Assembly (NCBI GenBank): GCA_017554835.1
Contig: JAFZHO010000121.1
Location: 1 to 19,229, forward strand
Source: Clostridia bacterium
GTDB lineage: Bacteria > Bacillota > Clostridia > Oscillospirales > RGIG7773
Length of the DNA: 19,229 nt
Reading direction: 5' to 3'
Shown here: positions 1-8,124 of the stretch, piece by piece
Layout: every line of letters begins with the position of its first letter
Numbering within the stretch: position 1 is the first letter of the stretch
Position numbers and translations under genes: made by a program
Notes under the pieces: model-generated
Database searches by the model: none
What the model saw: the letters and a program-made list of their open reading frames with translations, nothing else
Told to the model about the DNA's origin: nothing

Positions 1-1050
1 AGAAAGAATACGGCTGGTTGAATCAAGAGGGTCAACCGCAGGATAAATACCCTGAGAAGCAATATTTCTTGATAAAACGGTGGTAGCGTCAAGGTGGGCA
101 AAAGTAGTAGCAGGAGCAGGGTCGGTCAAGTCATCGGCAGGAACGTAAACTGCCTGAACGGAAGTGATAGAACCGCGTTTTGTGGATGTGATTCTTTCCT
201 GAAGTGCACCCATTTCAGTTGCCAGAGTCGGCTGATAACCAACGGCAGAAGGCATACGGCCAAGTAGAGCCGAAACTTCACTTCCTGCCTGAGTGAAACG
301 GAATATATTATCAATAAATAGAAGAACGTCCTGATTTTCTTCATCACGGAAATATTCTGCCATAGTAAGACCGGAAAGAGCAACTCTCATTCTCGCTCCG
401 GGTGGCTCGTTCATCTGACCGTAAACCAAAGTAGTGTTATTCAATACTCCGGATTCTTTCATTTCGTTGTAAAGGTCGTTACCTTCACGGGTTCTTTCTC
501 CAACACCTGTAAATACGGAAAGACCGCCGTGCTGCTTGGCGATATTATTGATAAGTTCCATAATAAGAACGGTTTTACCAACGCCGGCACCGCCGAATAG
601 ACCGATTTTACCACCTTTTGAATAAGGGCATATAAGGTCGATAACCTTTATACCTGTTTCAAAAATTTCGGTAGATGTAGAAAGCTCTGCATACTCGGGA
701 GCAGGGCGATGGATATTCCATCTATCTGTTCCTTCGGGGGCAGGTTTATTATCAACGGTATCTCCAAGAACGTTGAAAATTCTGCCAAGAGTTTCACGAC
801 CAACGGGAACGCTGATAGCTTTTTCTGTATCGGTAACCGGAGTTCCGCGTTTTAGGCCGTCTGTTGATGCCATGGCAATACAACGAACGGTATTATCGCC
901 GATATGCTGAGCAACTTCAACAGTAAGCATTCTGTCCCCAATCATCATTGTTAAGGCGTTGAATATAGCAGGCAATTTACCTTCTTCAAAGCGAACGTCA
1001 ACAACCGGTCCCATAACCTGAGACACAACGCCTTTTGATATATCAGACAT
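1..1050 (-). CDS. atpD: F1Fo ATP synthase subunit beta, 3' end cut by window edge
   Basis: This is the catalytic beta subunit of the F1 head, which binds and converts ADP/ATP. I translated 350 residues from the ATG at 1048-1050; the frame stays open to the window edge, so roughly the last quarter (about 460-470 residues is usual) is missing, including the DELSEED region. Visible are the Walker A motif GGAGVGKT at residues 153-160, the catalytic glutamate in GERTREGND (E185), the Walker B strand LLFIDNIFR near 243-251, and the ALLGRMPSAVGYQPTLA segment at 261-277. The start is fixed by a strong TAAGGAGGT ribosome binding site that overlaps the stop codon of atpG, so the two genes are translationally coupled. 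It is the last F1 gene seen; atpC (epsilon) normally follows and would lie outside the window. Confidence 0.97.
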   Translation of the reverse strand, partial: MSDISKGVVSQVMGPVVDVRFEEGKLPAIFNALTMMIGDRMLTVEVAQHIGDNTVRCIAMASTDGLKRGTPVTDTEKAISVPVGRETLGRIFNVLGDTVDNKPAPEGTDRWNIHRPAPEYAELSTSTEIFETGIKVIDLICPYSKGGKIGLFGGAGVGKTVLIMELINNIAKQHGGLSVFTGVGERTREGNDLYNEMKESGVLNNTTLVYGQMNEPPGARMRVALSGLTMAEYFRDEENQDVLLFIDNIFRFTQAGSEVSALLGRMPSAVGYQPTLATEMGALQERITSTKRGSITSVQAVYVPADDLTDPAPATTFAHLDATTVLSRNIASQGIYPAVDPLDSTSRILS

Positions 1051-1064
1051 TATATTTTACCTCC

Positions 1065-1868
1065 TTAACTATTACTTCCTGCAACGATTTCAGTAATTTC
1101 CTGAGTGATAGCGCCTTGCCTTGCTCTATTATATTTGAGGTGAAGTTCATCAAGCATCTGCTGAGCGTTTTTCCCTGCAGAATCCATTGCAAATCTTCTT
1201 GCAGCAACCTCTGAGGCAAAACTTTCTCTCACTGAGGCAACTATCAAAGCCGCAACGTATTCAAAAACAATAGAGTTTAGAATAGTCATCTCATCAGGTT
1301 CGAATAAAATACTATGAGTCTGGGAAGCATTATTTTTTTCAAGAGGAAGCACCCATTTAATACGGGGCTCCTGAGACATTATAGAAATATATTTGGTATA
1401 AACTATACCGATTTTATCAAATTCGCCATCACAAAAACGGCGGCATAAATCCTTTGAAAGTGAAATTGCATCATCGTATGAAAAACTTTCAACGCCTTTG
1501 AATTCGCCTCCAAACCGCTCGTAAGAACGTTTTCCCACGGGAATAATCAAAGAAGGGGAATAGTCCTTGACGAATCTGAAAACGTTTGCGTTATATCCAC
1601 CTGCAAGACCTCTATCTCCCGCAATAACGATAAGACAAAGTTTTTCGTCTCCCTTATTTTCAAGATAGGGGCTTTTTGCGCATTCGGGACATATCGTAAG
1701 CATATCCACTGCTTCGGAAATTGCTTTCTCATATTCGCTGCTTTTATTCATGGCCTCGGTTGCTCTTCTTATTTTAGAGGAGGCAACAAGTCCCATAGCT
1801 TTTGTCAGGTGTAATGTTGAGTCGACGCTTTTTATACGGCTTCTGAGGTTTTTAATATCAGCACCCAT
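1065..1868 (-). CDS. atpG: F1Fo ATP synthase subunit gamma
   Basis: This is the central rotary shaft of F1, coupling c-ring rotation to catalysis in alpha3beta3. The N-terminal helix (MGADIKNLRSRIKSVDST, then LTKAMGLVASSKIRRA) and the C-terminal helix (AMDSAGKNAQQMLDEL, YNRARQGAITQEITEIVAG) are the conserved gamma coiled coil. The middle holds the Rossmann-like domain with the GDRGLAGGYNANV motif around residue 84. At 267 residues it is somewhat shorter than the usual 280-295; the conserved ends are intact, so the difference lies in the central domain. A Cys pair (CPEC) near residues 60-63 is unusual but unexplained. The gene starts 5 nt after the atpA stop, with a GAGGTGA ribosome site inside the end of atpA. 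Confidence 0.96.
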   Translation of the reverse strand: MGADIKNLRSRIKSVDSTLHLTKAMGLVASSKIRRATEAMNKSSEYEKAISEAVDMLTICPECAKSPYLENKGDEKLCLIVIAGDRGLAGGYNANVFRFVKDYSPSLIIPVGKRSYERFGGEFKGVESFSYDDAISLSKDLCRRFCDGEFDKIGIVYTKYISIMSQEPRIKWVLPLEKNNASQTHSILFEPDEMTILNSIVFEYVAALIVASVRESFASEVAARRFAMDSAGKNAQQMLDELHLKYNRARQGAITQEITEIVAGSNS

Positions 1869-1873
1869 TTACG

Positions 1874-3367
1874 TCACCTCTGCATTTTTGAAAGAGCTTC
1901 TTTAAGAAGGTCAAAATCAGAGTCATCTGCAAATCCCTGTTCAAAGCGTTCCAAAAGGTTGGAATACTCGTTTTCAAGTCTTTCGTATAAGGTAATCTCA
2001 TATTCAGAAATCTTATTAACGGGAACATCGTTAAGATATCCGTTAACTGCCGCATAAATAATTGCAACCTGGCAACCAACGCGAACGGGAGAGTTTCTGC
2101 CTTGTTTCAAAACTTCAACTATTCTCTCACCAAGGGCAAGACGGGCTTTTGTATCAGCATCAAGGTCGCTTCCAAACTGCGAGAATGCCTGAAGTTCACG
2201 GTATTGAGAATATAGAAGTTTAAGTTCACCGGAAACCTTTTTCATCGCTTTTAACTGAGCAGAACCACCAACACGGCTAACGGAAATACCGGGGTTAATA
2301 GCCGGCATAACGCCTGCGTGGAAAAGCTCTGTTTCAAGGAATATCTGACCATCGGTGATAGAAATAACGTTAGTCGGAATATATGCAGAAACGTCGCCTG
2401 CCTGAGTTTCGATAAGAGGAAGAGCGGTTATTGAACCTCCGCCGTATTCTTCGGAAACGCAAGCCGCACGTTCAAGAAGTCTTGAATGAAGATAGAAAAC
2501 GTCTCCCGGATATGCTTCACGGCCCGGTGGACGGCGAATAAGTAAGGAAAGTGCACGGTAAGCAACGGCGTGCTTTGATAAATCGTCATAAATGATAAGA
2601 ACGTCCTTGCCTTTTTCACGGAAATATTCTGCCATTGCGCAGCCCGCATAAGGAGCAACGTATTGAAGGGGAGCAGTCTCGGAAGCAGATGCCGAAACGA
2701 TAATAGTATATTCCATTGCGCCCGCCTTTGTAAGCTCGTTTGTAAGCTGAACAACGGAAGAGTTTTTCTGACCGATTGCAACGTAAATACAAATTACGTC
2801 AGAGTTTTTCTGGTTAATAATTGTATCAATAGCGATTTCGGTTTTACCTGTCTGTCTGTCGCCGATTATAAGCTCACGCTGACCGCGACCGATAGGAATC
2901 ATACTATCAATAGCTTTGATTCCTGTCTGAAGGGGAACGCTAACGCTTTTTCTCTCAATTATACCGGGTGCCTCAGATTCGATGGGGCGTTCCTCGGTGG
3001 TTTCGATAGGACCTTTTTCGTCGATAGGTTTACCAAGAGCGTTAACAACACGGCCCAAAAGTGCCTCGCCAACGGGAACAGAAACAACTCGCCCTGTTCT
3101 TTTAACGGTTGAACCCTCTCTTATATTATTATCATCGGATAAAAGAGCAACGGAAACAGTCTCATCTTCAAGGTTCTGCGCCATTCCGAAACTTCCGTCG
3201 TCGAATTCGAGAAGCTCACTTGCCATACATTCACGAAGTCCGTAAACCCTGGCGATTCCGTCTCCAACAAGGATAACGGTGCCTGTTTCTCTCATTTCGA
3301 TACGGGAATTATAGTTTTTTATTTGTTGTTTAATAATATTGCTGATTTCTTCGGGTCTTGTGCTCAT
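1874..3367 (-). CDS. atpA: F1Fo ATP synthase subunit alpha
   Basis: This is the non-catalytic nucleotide-binding subunit of F1, 497 residues, a normal length. The Walker A motif GDRQTGKT lies at residues 169-176 and the Walker B region at VLIIYDDLSKH (256-266). The arginine finger that reaches into the beta catalytic site is R365 in SVSRVGGSAQ. The N-terminal beta barrel (about residues 25-95) contains the conserved VGDGIARVYGL segment. The start codon overlaps the stop of atpH as ATGA (3364-3367), indicating translational coupling. No irregularities were seen. Confidence 0.98.
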   Translation of the reverse strand: MSTRPEEISNIIKQQIKNYNSRIEMRETGTVILVGDGIARVYGLRECMASELLEFDDGSFGMAQNLEDETVSVALLSDDNNIREGSTVKRTGRVVSVPVGEALLGRVVNALGKPIDEKGPIETTEERPIESEAPGIIERKSVSVPLQTGIKAIDSMIPIGRGQRELIIGDRQTGKTEIAIDTIINQKNSDVICIYVAIGQKNSSVVQLTNELTKAGAMEYTIIVSASASETAPLQYVAPYAGCAMAEYFREKGKDVLIIYDDLSKHAVAYRALSLLIRRPPGREAYPGDVFYLHSRLLERAACVSEEYGGGSITALPLIETQAGDVSAYIPTNVISITDGQIFLETELFHAGVMPAINPGISVSRVGGSAQLKAMKKVSGELKLLYSQYRELQAFSQFGSDLDADTKARLALGERIVEVLKQGRNSPVRVGCQVAIIYAAVNGYLNDVPVNKISEYEITLYERLENEYSNLLERFEQGFADDSDFDLLKEALSKMQR

Positions 3368-3891
3368 CTGCTTATCACATCCTTTACGTCATTCAGGCGT
3401 TGACGCAGACTTGCGTCTATAACCTTGCCATCTATATCGATAACAAGACCGCCCATTAAATTTTTATCAACAGATGTTTCAATAACAACGGTATGACCGC
3501 ATAATTTTTCAAGTTTTTCTTTAAGTGCCTTTTCTTCCTCTTTGGTAAGTTTAATGGCACTTGCTACCTTCGCGAAGGAAACCTTGCTTGAAGCTAAAAG
3601 CAGATTTTCATACTCTTTGCAAAGAGAGGGAAAACTGCGAACAAGCATTTTCTCGCAGAGGATTTTCAAAAATGAAACGGCATACTCGTGAAGAGAAGAG
3701 AAAGCGCTATCAATTATTTCAAGGCGTTCTCTTATAGGAATTGCAGGGGAAGAAAGAAGGTCGTAATATTCACCATTTTCCGAAAATGCACCAAGCATAA
3801 CTTTAAGTGAATCTGAAACCTCGTTCTGAGAATTCTCTTCTGCTGCGAGCATATATAACGCCGTTGCATATTCTATATTATTCTGCGTCAT
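3364..3891 (-). CDS. atpH: F1Fo ATP synthase subunit delta
   Basis: Delta caps the F1 head and ties it to the peripheral stalk formed by the b subunits. The protein has the family's N-terminal helical bundle (IEYATALYMLAAEEN, normally YA.ALf..A) and the C-terminal segment DKNLMGGLVIDIDGKVIDAS with LRQRLNDVK, typical of delta/OSCP. Three in-frame starts exist: GTG at 3900, ATG at 3897 and ATG at 3891. I chose 3891 (175 residues) because an AGGTG ribosome site lies about 6 nt before it and would itself overlap the two upstream starts. The gene overlaps the end of atpF by 14 nt with the chosen start. Confidence 0.94.
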   Translation of the reverse strand: MTQNNIEYATALYMLAAEENSQNEVSDSLKVMLGAFSENGEYYDLLSSPAIPIRERLEIIDSAFSSLHEYAVSFLKILCEKMLVRSFPSLCKEYENLLLASSKVSFAKVASAIKLTKEEEKALKEKLEKLCGHTVVIETSVDKNLMGGLVIDIDGKVIDASLRQRLNDVKDVISR

Positions 3892-4390
3892 TATCATCAC
3901 CTATTTTTTCAATGGCAGAGTCTATGATGCTGCGATGGTCATCAATATTGATTTCACGGGAAAGCATTTTTTCTGCAAGAACGGTAGAAACGTCGATAAT
4001 CTCTTTTTTGATGCTTTCTTCGGCTTTTTTGCGTTCTTGCTCGGCTTCGACCTGGGCAAGACGGATAATACCATCGGCTTTTTCTTTTGCTTCTTCTATA
4101 ATTTTATCACTGCGAAGTTTAGCGTTATCTGCCGCTTTTTGCATAATTGCATCAGATTCGGTATCTGCGGTTTTCATCTTTTCGTTCCAGAAAGATTCAT
4201 CACGCAAAGCGTTTTCTTTTGCTTCGTTTGCGGCATTATACTGCTCGTCTAAATCTGCCTGACGTTTGGCAAGCATTTTTTTAACGGGCCCAAAAAGAAA
4301 TTTTTTAACAATGATAAAAAGAATAACAAGATTTGCAAGAGAAATCAAAATCTGCCATAAGTTAATAGATATTACATCTAATGTCTGCAT
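3878..4390 (-). CDS. atpF: F1Fo ATP synthase subunit b (peripheral stalk)
   Basis: Subunit b forms the membrane-anchored peripheral stalk that stops F1 from co-rotating with the c ring. The 170-residue protein has one N-terminal membrane segment (LWQILISLANLVILFIIVK, about residues 11-29), then the typical GPVKKMLAKRQ turn and a long, highly charged Ala/Glu/Lys helix expected to form a coiled coil. The ATG at 4388-4390 is preceded by a GGAGTGA ribosome site. Only one b-type gene is present, as in most heterotrophic Firmicutes, rather than the b/b' pair of phototrophs. Confidence 0.95.
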   Translation of the reverse strand: MQTLDVISINLWQILISLANLVILFIIVKKFLFGPVKKMLAKRQADLDEQYNAANEAKENALRDESFWNEKMKTADTESDAIMQKAADNAKLRSDKIIEEAKEKADGIIRLAQVEAEQERKKAEESIKKEIIDVSTVLAEKMLSREINIDDHRSIIDSAIEKIGDDNDAE

Positions 4391-4417
4391 TATTTATTCA
4401 CTCCAAAAGATTTTGAA

Positions 4418-4708
4418 TTATAGAAGATTTATTGCTTCTTTAAGGATATTTACCATAAGACCGGGTGCAACAAAAATAAGAAGAATTGCAACAACAAGTG
4501 AGTAAATACCGGTAGTCTCAGAGATTGCACAACCCATAATCATTGTTGAAGTAACTGCGCTTTTGCTTTCCGGCTGACGTCCGATTGCTTCGCAGGCTTT
4601 TGAAACTGCGTTACCTTCACCAATACCGGGGCCGATAGCTCCGATTCCCATACAAATACCTGCGCCAAGAGCACAGCAACCTAAAATAATACCAATAGCT
4701 AATTCCAT
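4418..4708 (-). CDS. atpE: F1Fo ATP synthase subunit c, Na+-type two-carboxylate ion site
   Basis: This 96-residue hairpin of two membrane helices forms the rotor ring that carries the coupling ion. Helix 1 contains GAIGPGIGEG with E31, the polar loop is RQPESK, and helix 2 contains AISETTGIYSLV with the essential carboxylate E64 followed by T65, T66 and Y69. Known Na+-binding c rings (Ilyobacter, Acetobacterium) have Gln at the E31 position together with Glu, Ser/Thr, Thr and Tyr in helix 2; Fusobacterium nucleatum has Glu there, giving a two-carboxylate site. By that comparison this enzyme is inferred to couple to Na+. H+ coupling cannot be excluded from sequence alone. An AGGAGGA ribosome site sits 7 nt before the ATG. 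Confidence 0.96.
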   Translation of the reverse strand: MELAIGIILGCCALGAGICMGIGAIGPGIGEGNAVSKACEAIGRQPESKSAVTSTMIMGCAISETTGIYSLVVAILLIFVAPGLMVNILKEAINLL

Positions 4709-4748
4709 AATGAAATCCTCCTAAAATATATAATTTTTTATTTTTAAC

Positions 4749-5645
4749 TTATTTATTTTTTATTTTTAAAAGTTTTTTCTTTTTACGCATTTCGTATTCT
4801 TCCTGAGGAAACGCACCTGAAATATTGAGCATTGTCAGCATTGCGAAGATATACGCCTGCATACAACCACTGAAAACGTCAAAATAAACAGATAAAACGG
4901 CAGGAATACCAATCTGAAGAAAAGGAATTTCTCCCAAAAATCCGGGTAGCCAGGAAAGCACCATAGAAGATAGTCCCTGAAGAGCAGAGGAGATAAGGAC
5001 TGCAATTACCATTCCTGACAAAACGTTTCCGTAATGACGGAAAGCCATTGAAACAGGGGTTGCAATTTCGCCAAGAACGTTAAGAGGAGCCATAACGAAG
5101 ATGGGCTCGGTGAATCCTTTCAGATAGTTTAAAAATCCGCCCTTTAATTTATAGTATGTTATAAGGATGAAAACGAGTATTGCCCATCCTGCAACTATAT
5201 TAATATCAGAAGTAGGAGGGAACAATCCACATAAACTCAAAAGACTTGAAAATCCTGATAAACCGAGAATAGCCGTAACGAAAGGAGCATATCCTTTGAA
5301 AAATTCTCCCATATTACCATCAACAAGGCCTTGAACTTTTTCTACTATCCATTCTGCAATATGGTGACGGGTGGTTAAATTTCCGCTATTTATTCCGTGG
5401 GTTAAAAATAAACACACGCCAAGAATCGAAATAAGAACAAAAGCAGAATTTAACTGCGCCTCAGTAATAATAAGGTCCTGAACAGGAAAAGGAATTGAGA
5501 AGAATATCCTTGCACCTGAAATGGAAATTCCTTGGGAGAGGGGAGTCGTCAGAATTTTTATGACCATAGCTATCATAATCGGTAGGATAATCATTGAGAT
5601 ATAAAGAATATCCACCAATTTAAATAACCGTTTATTCCGGTTCAT
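4749..5645 (-). CDS. atpB: F1Fo ATP synthase subunit a
   Basis: Subunit a is the membrane stator that forms the two ion half-channels beside the c ring. The 298-residue protein has about six hydrophobic segments. The essential arginine is R203 in PVSMAFRHYGNVLSG; this stretch also holds the conserved Gly-Asn pair. Q263 in GCMQAYIFAMLTM matches the conserved last-helix glutamine. The family's FTEP motif is also present at residues 178-181. The C-terminus is unusually basic (RKKKKLLKIKNK). The start overlaps the end of the upstream atpI-like gene by 14 nt and is preceded by GGAGGTG at slightly long spacing, consistent with coupled translation. Confidence 0.96.
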   Translation of the reverse strand: MNRNKRLFKLVDILYISMIILPIMIAMVIKILTTPLSQGISISGARIFFSIPFPVQDLIITEAQLNSAFVLISILGVCLFLTHGINSGNLTTRHHIAEWIVEKVQGLVDGNMGEFFKGYAPFVTAILGLSGFSSLLSLCGLFPPTSDINIVAGWAILVFILITYYKLKGGFLNYLKGFTEPIFVMAPLNVLGEIATPVSMAFRHYGNVLSGMVIAVLISSALQGLSSMVLSWLPGFLGEIPFLQIGIPAVLSVYFDVFSGCMQAYIFAMLTMLNISGAFPQEEYEMRKKKKLLKIKNK

Positions 5646-6054
5646 TCTCTGTCAACACCTCCGTTTGTTCAGTATTATCTTTTTTCAAGCCACGAAATGC
5701 AATAGCAATACGTGGGAAAAAGACGGGGATAACAACTGCAATAGTTGAAAAATAAGGTAAAGCAGCACCAATCAGAAGAAGTATAAACATAAAAAGAGTT
5801 CTGAAAGTCTGAGAAAGCTTCATAATCTTTTTGGCTTCTTTTTCATCTCCTGTTGAAACCGCCTTCTGAACAGATAGCGCCATAAAGAAAAAGTTTGCTA
5901 TCATTATGGCATCCGTCAGAATATTTCCAAGAAGGACTTTATAATTCCATCTGGAAATTATTATAAACACAGATTGCATAATAATACTTAAAATTATTAC
6001 CGAAAGGGAAACGTATATTGTTTCTTTTATAACTGTTTTGTCCGGTTTTATCAT
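5632..6054 (-). CDS. atpI: ATP synthase subunit I-like membrane protein
   Basis: A small 140-residue protein with four predicted membrane helices (about residues 13-33, 40-62, 83-101 and 103-120) and a charged tail. It is the first gene of the ATP synthase operon, the normal place of atpI. AtpI proteins act as chaperones or assembly factors for the c ring, notably for Na+-dependent enzymes, and are poorly conserved; the call therefore rests on topology, size and position rather than on a motif. A strong AAGGAGGA ribosome site precedes the ATG, and the operon promoter lies about 60 nt upstream. Confidence 0.75.
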   Translation of the reverse strand: MIKPDKTVIKETIYVSLSVIILSIIMQSVFIIISRWNYKVLLGNILTDAIMIANFFFMALSVQKAVSTGDEKEAKKIMKLSQTFRTLFMFILLLIGAALPYFSTIAVVIPVFFPRIAIAFRGLKKDNTEQTEVLTENEPE

Positions 6055-6082
6055 AAAAAGTCCTCCTTAAAAGATTGAGAAA

Positions 6083-6104
6083 AATTTGTCAATGTCAACA
6101 AATT
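6083..6104. repeat. Short inverted repeat in the ATP operon leader
   Basis: AATTTGT (6083-6089) and ACAAATT (6098-6104) form a 7-bp inverted repeat around an 8-nt centre. It lies just downstream of the predicted transcription start and upstream of the ribosome site of the first gene. It could be an operator or a weak leader hairpin. The arms are AT-rich, so chance is possible. Confidence 0.3.
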
Positions 6105-6115
6105 CACCCATTTTA

Positions 6116-6144
6116 ATTATATATCAATTTGTTAATTTTGTAAA
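6116..6144 (-). promoter_or_regulatory. Promoter of the ATP synthase operon
   Basis: On the minus strand TTTACA (6139-6144) is followed by exactly 17 nt and a perfect TATAAT (6116-6121). The predicted start near 6109 gives a leader of about 55 nt before the atpI-like ATG. It is the only good promoter seen for the eight-gene operon. It lies close beside the typA terminator, so the operon is insulated from typA. Confidence 0.75.
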
Positions 6145-6182
6145 TAAAAAAATCGAGAATTTATAGAAAAATTCTCGATTTT
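6143..6182 (-). terminator. Rho-independent terminator after typA
   Basis: A perfect 14-bp stem (6149-6162 with 6169-6182, loop of 6 nt) is followed on the minus strand by a run of T residues. It begins about 12 nt after the typA stop codon and ends typA transcription before the ATP synthase promoter. Confidence 0.88.
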
Positions 6183-6193
6183 ATGTTTTTTAG

Positions 6194-8008
6194 TTATTTT
6201 TTCATTGCTTTCATTCTGTCTTGCTTGTTGAGGTAAAGTTTTCTGATTCTGAAGTTCTCGGGAGTAACCTCTAAAAGCTCGTCCTCTTTAAGAAATTCGA
6301 TTGCTTCTTCAAGACTTAGAATTTTGGGTGGAACAAGTCGGAGTGTTTCATCAGAGCCGGAAGCACGCATATTTGAAACGTGTTTCTTTTTGCAGACGTT
6401 AACTGCAAGGTCCTCCGCCTTTGGAGAAACGCCAACTACCATACCTTCGTAAACGTCAACGCCCGGCCCTATGAATAACGTGCCTCTTTCCTGAGCATTG
6501 AATAAGCCGTAAGTAATTGACTGACCTGATTCAAATGCGATTAGAGAGCCCGTAAATCTCGTTGGAATATCGCCTTTATATGGCTGATATTCGTGGAAAA
6601 TAGAGTTTAGAATTCCTTCGCCCTTTGTATCGGTCATAAATTCGCTTCTGTAACCAAAAAGGCCACGGGATGGGATCAAAAATTCAAGCTGCATTCTTGA
6701 ACCCTGAGGATTCATTTCAAGAAGCTCGGCTTTTCTATATCCCATTTTTTCCATAACGGAACCAACGCATTCTTCGGGAACGTCGATGGAAAGTTTTTCG
6801 ATTGGTTCGCATTTAATTCCGTCGATTTCTTTCATAAGAACACGGGGCATACTTACTGCAAATTCGTATCCTTCTCTTCTCATATTTTCAATAAGGATAG
6901 AAAGATGCATCTCACCACGGCCCGAAACAAGAAAGCTATCAGTGGAATCCGTATCTTTAACGCGAAGTGAAACGTCTTTAAGAAGTTCTTTCATAAGACG
7001 GTCTCTTATCTGACGGGTGGTTACGAATTTTCCTTCTTTACCTGCGAAAGGACTTGTATTAACGCAGAAGGTCATTTCAACCGTTGGCTCGGAGATTTTA
7101 ACAAATGGAAGGGGCTCGGGAGCATCGGGAGCGCAGATGGTATCGCCGATTGTCAAATCCTCGATTCCCGAGAAAGTAACGATATCACCAACTGTTGCAC
7201 TCTGGCAGGCAGTTCTTGATAAAGTATCTATCTGATAAAGGTTGGCAATTTTTGCTTTCTTTGGTTGGCGTTCGTTATGGTAGTCGCAGATGGTAACTTC
7301 CATATTTGGTTTTATAACGCCGCGTTCAACTCTGCCTATACCAATTCTTCCAACGTATTCGTTATAGTCAATAGAGGAAACAAGAAGCTGAAGTTTGCCA
7401 TCTTCTTCACCTTGTGGAGCATCGATATAATCAAGAATAGTTTCAAAAAGAGGAACAAGGTCTTTGCCTTCTTTATAAGGAGAAAGAGAAGCAGTTCCCT
7501 CACGGCCTGAGCAGAAAATCATAGGACTATCAAGCTGCTCGTCCGTTGCATTAAGTTCGAGAAGAAGTTCCAGAACCTCGTCGGGAATTTCGTCAAGTCT
7601 TGCATCGGGTTTATCTATCTTATTGATAATAACGATAACCTTATGACCAAGTTCAAGAGCTTTCTGCAAAACGAATCTTGTCTGAGGCATGGGACCTTCC
7701 GCCGCATCAACAAGAAGCAAAACGCCGTCAACCATTTTTAAAACTCGTTCAACCTCGCCACCGAAATCAGCATGGCCCGGGGTATCGATAATATTGATTT
7801 TAACTCCGTTATAGTTAGTTGAGGTGTTTTTTGCGAGAATGGTTATACCTCTTTCTCTTTCAAGGTCGTTTGAGTCCATAACTCGTTCTTCAACGACCTG
7901 ATTCTCTCTGAAAGAGCCGCCCTGCTTAAGCATTTCGTCAACGAGGGTAGTTTTACCGTGGTCAACGTGGGCAATTATTGCAATATTTCTTAAATCGTTT
8001 CTAATCAA
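6194..8008 (-). CDS. typA: Translational GTPase TypA/BipA
   Basis: TypA/BipA is a ribosome-binding GTPase of the elongation-factor class, involved in 50S assembly and stress or cold adaptation. The 604-residue length is normal. GTPase motifs: G1 AHVDHGKT (13-20), G2 RGITI (53-57), G3 DTPGH (75-79), G4 NKID (129-132). The C-terminal half carries EF-G-like domains, including SGRGEMHLSILIENMRREG and the TypA-type C-terminal domain (GPGVDVYEGMVVG). The start codon is TTG (8006-8008): GGAGG at 8016-8020 lies 7 nt before it, and there is no better ATG. It is monocistronic or reads through from rodA, and ends at its own terminator. Confidence 0.97.
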   Translation of the reverse strand: MIRNDLRNIAIIAHVDHGKTTLVDEMLKQGGSFRENQVVEERVMDSNDLERERGITILAKNTSTNYNGVKINIIDTPGHADFGGEVERVLKMVDGVLLLVDAAEGPMPQTRFVLQKALELGHKVIVIINKIDKPDARLDEIPDEVLELLLELNATDEQLDSPMIFCSGREGTASLSPYKEGKDLVPLFETILDYIDAPQGEEDGKLQLLVSSIDYNEYVGRIGIGRVERGVIKPNMEVTICDYHNERQPKKAKIANLYQIDTLSRTACQSATVGDIVTFSGIEDLTIGDTICAPDAPEPLPFVKISEPTVEMTFCVNTSPFAGKEGKFVTTRQIRDRLMKELLKDVSLRVKDTDSTDSFLVSGRGEMHLSILIENMRREGYEFAVSMPRVLMKEIDGIKCEPIEKLSIDVPEECVGSVMEKMGYRKAELLEMNPQGSRMQLEFLIPSRGLFGYRSEFMTDTKGEGILNSIFHEYQPYKGDIPTRFTGSLIAFESGQSITYGLFNAQERGTLFIGPGVDVYEGMVVGVSPKAEDLAVNVCKKKHVSNMRASGSDETLRLVPPKILSLEEAIEFLKEDELLEVTPENFRIRKLYLNKQDRMKAMKK

Positions 8009-8039
8009 AAAAATTCCTCCAAAGTAATTTTATATATAA

Positions 8040-8045
8040 ATTATA
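8040..8045 (-). promoter_or_regulatory. Possible -10 element for typA
   Basis: A perfect TATAAT on the minus strand would give a leader of about 25 nt before the TTG start of typA. No convincing -35 hexamer stands 16-18 nt upstream, only a T-rich run. The whole 8009-8124 gap is AT-rich, so this is tentative; typA may instead be reached by read-through from rodA. Confidence 0.4.
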
Positions 8046-8124
8046 CTATTTTATTCAATATAAAAAAAGCGTAAATTTCACTATAAAAAGTTCCAACTTT
8101 TAATACCCTTTTGAATATTTTAAC

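Noticed and set aside
2663..3245. Long plus-strand open frames inside atpA
   Set aside because: They lie antisense to well-conserved atpA codons, have no ribosome site and no recognisable motif; they are shadows of the real gene. The same holds for the plus-strand frames in atpF, typA, rodA and the FAD oxidoreductase.
3567..3578. Perfect 12-bp palindrome CCTTCGCGAAGG
   Set aside because: It lies within conserved atpH coding sequence and is a single short occurrence; chance or codon choice explains it.
8085..8101. Inverted repeat AAAAGTT/AACTTTT as a rodA terminator
   Set aside because: Only 2 nt separate the arms, so at most about 5-6 weak A-T-rich pairs can form, and it has no GC core. Not convincing as a terminator.
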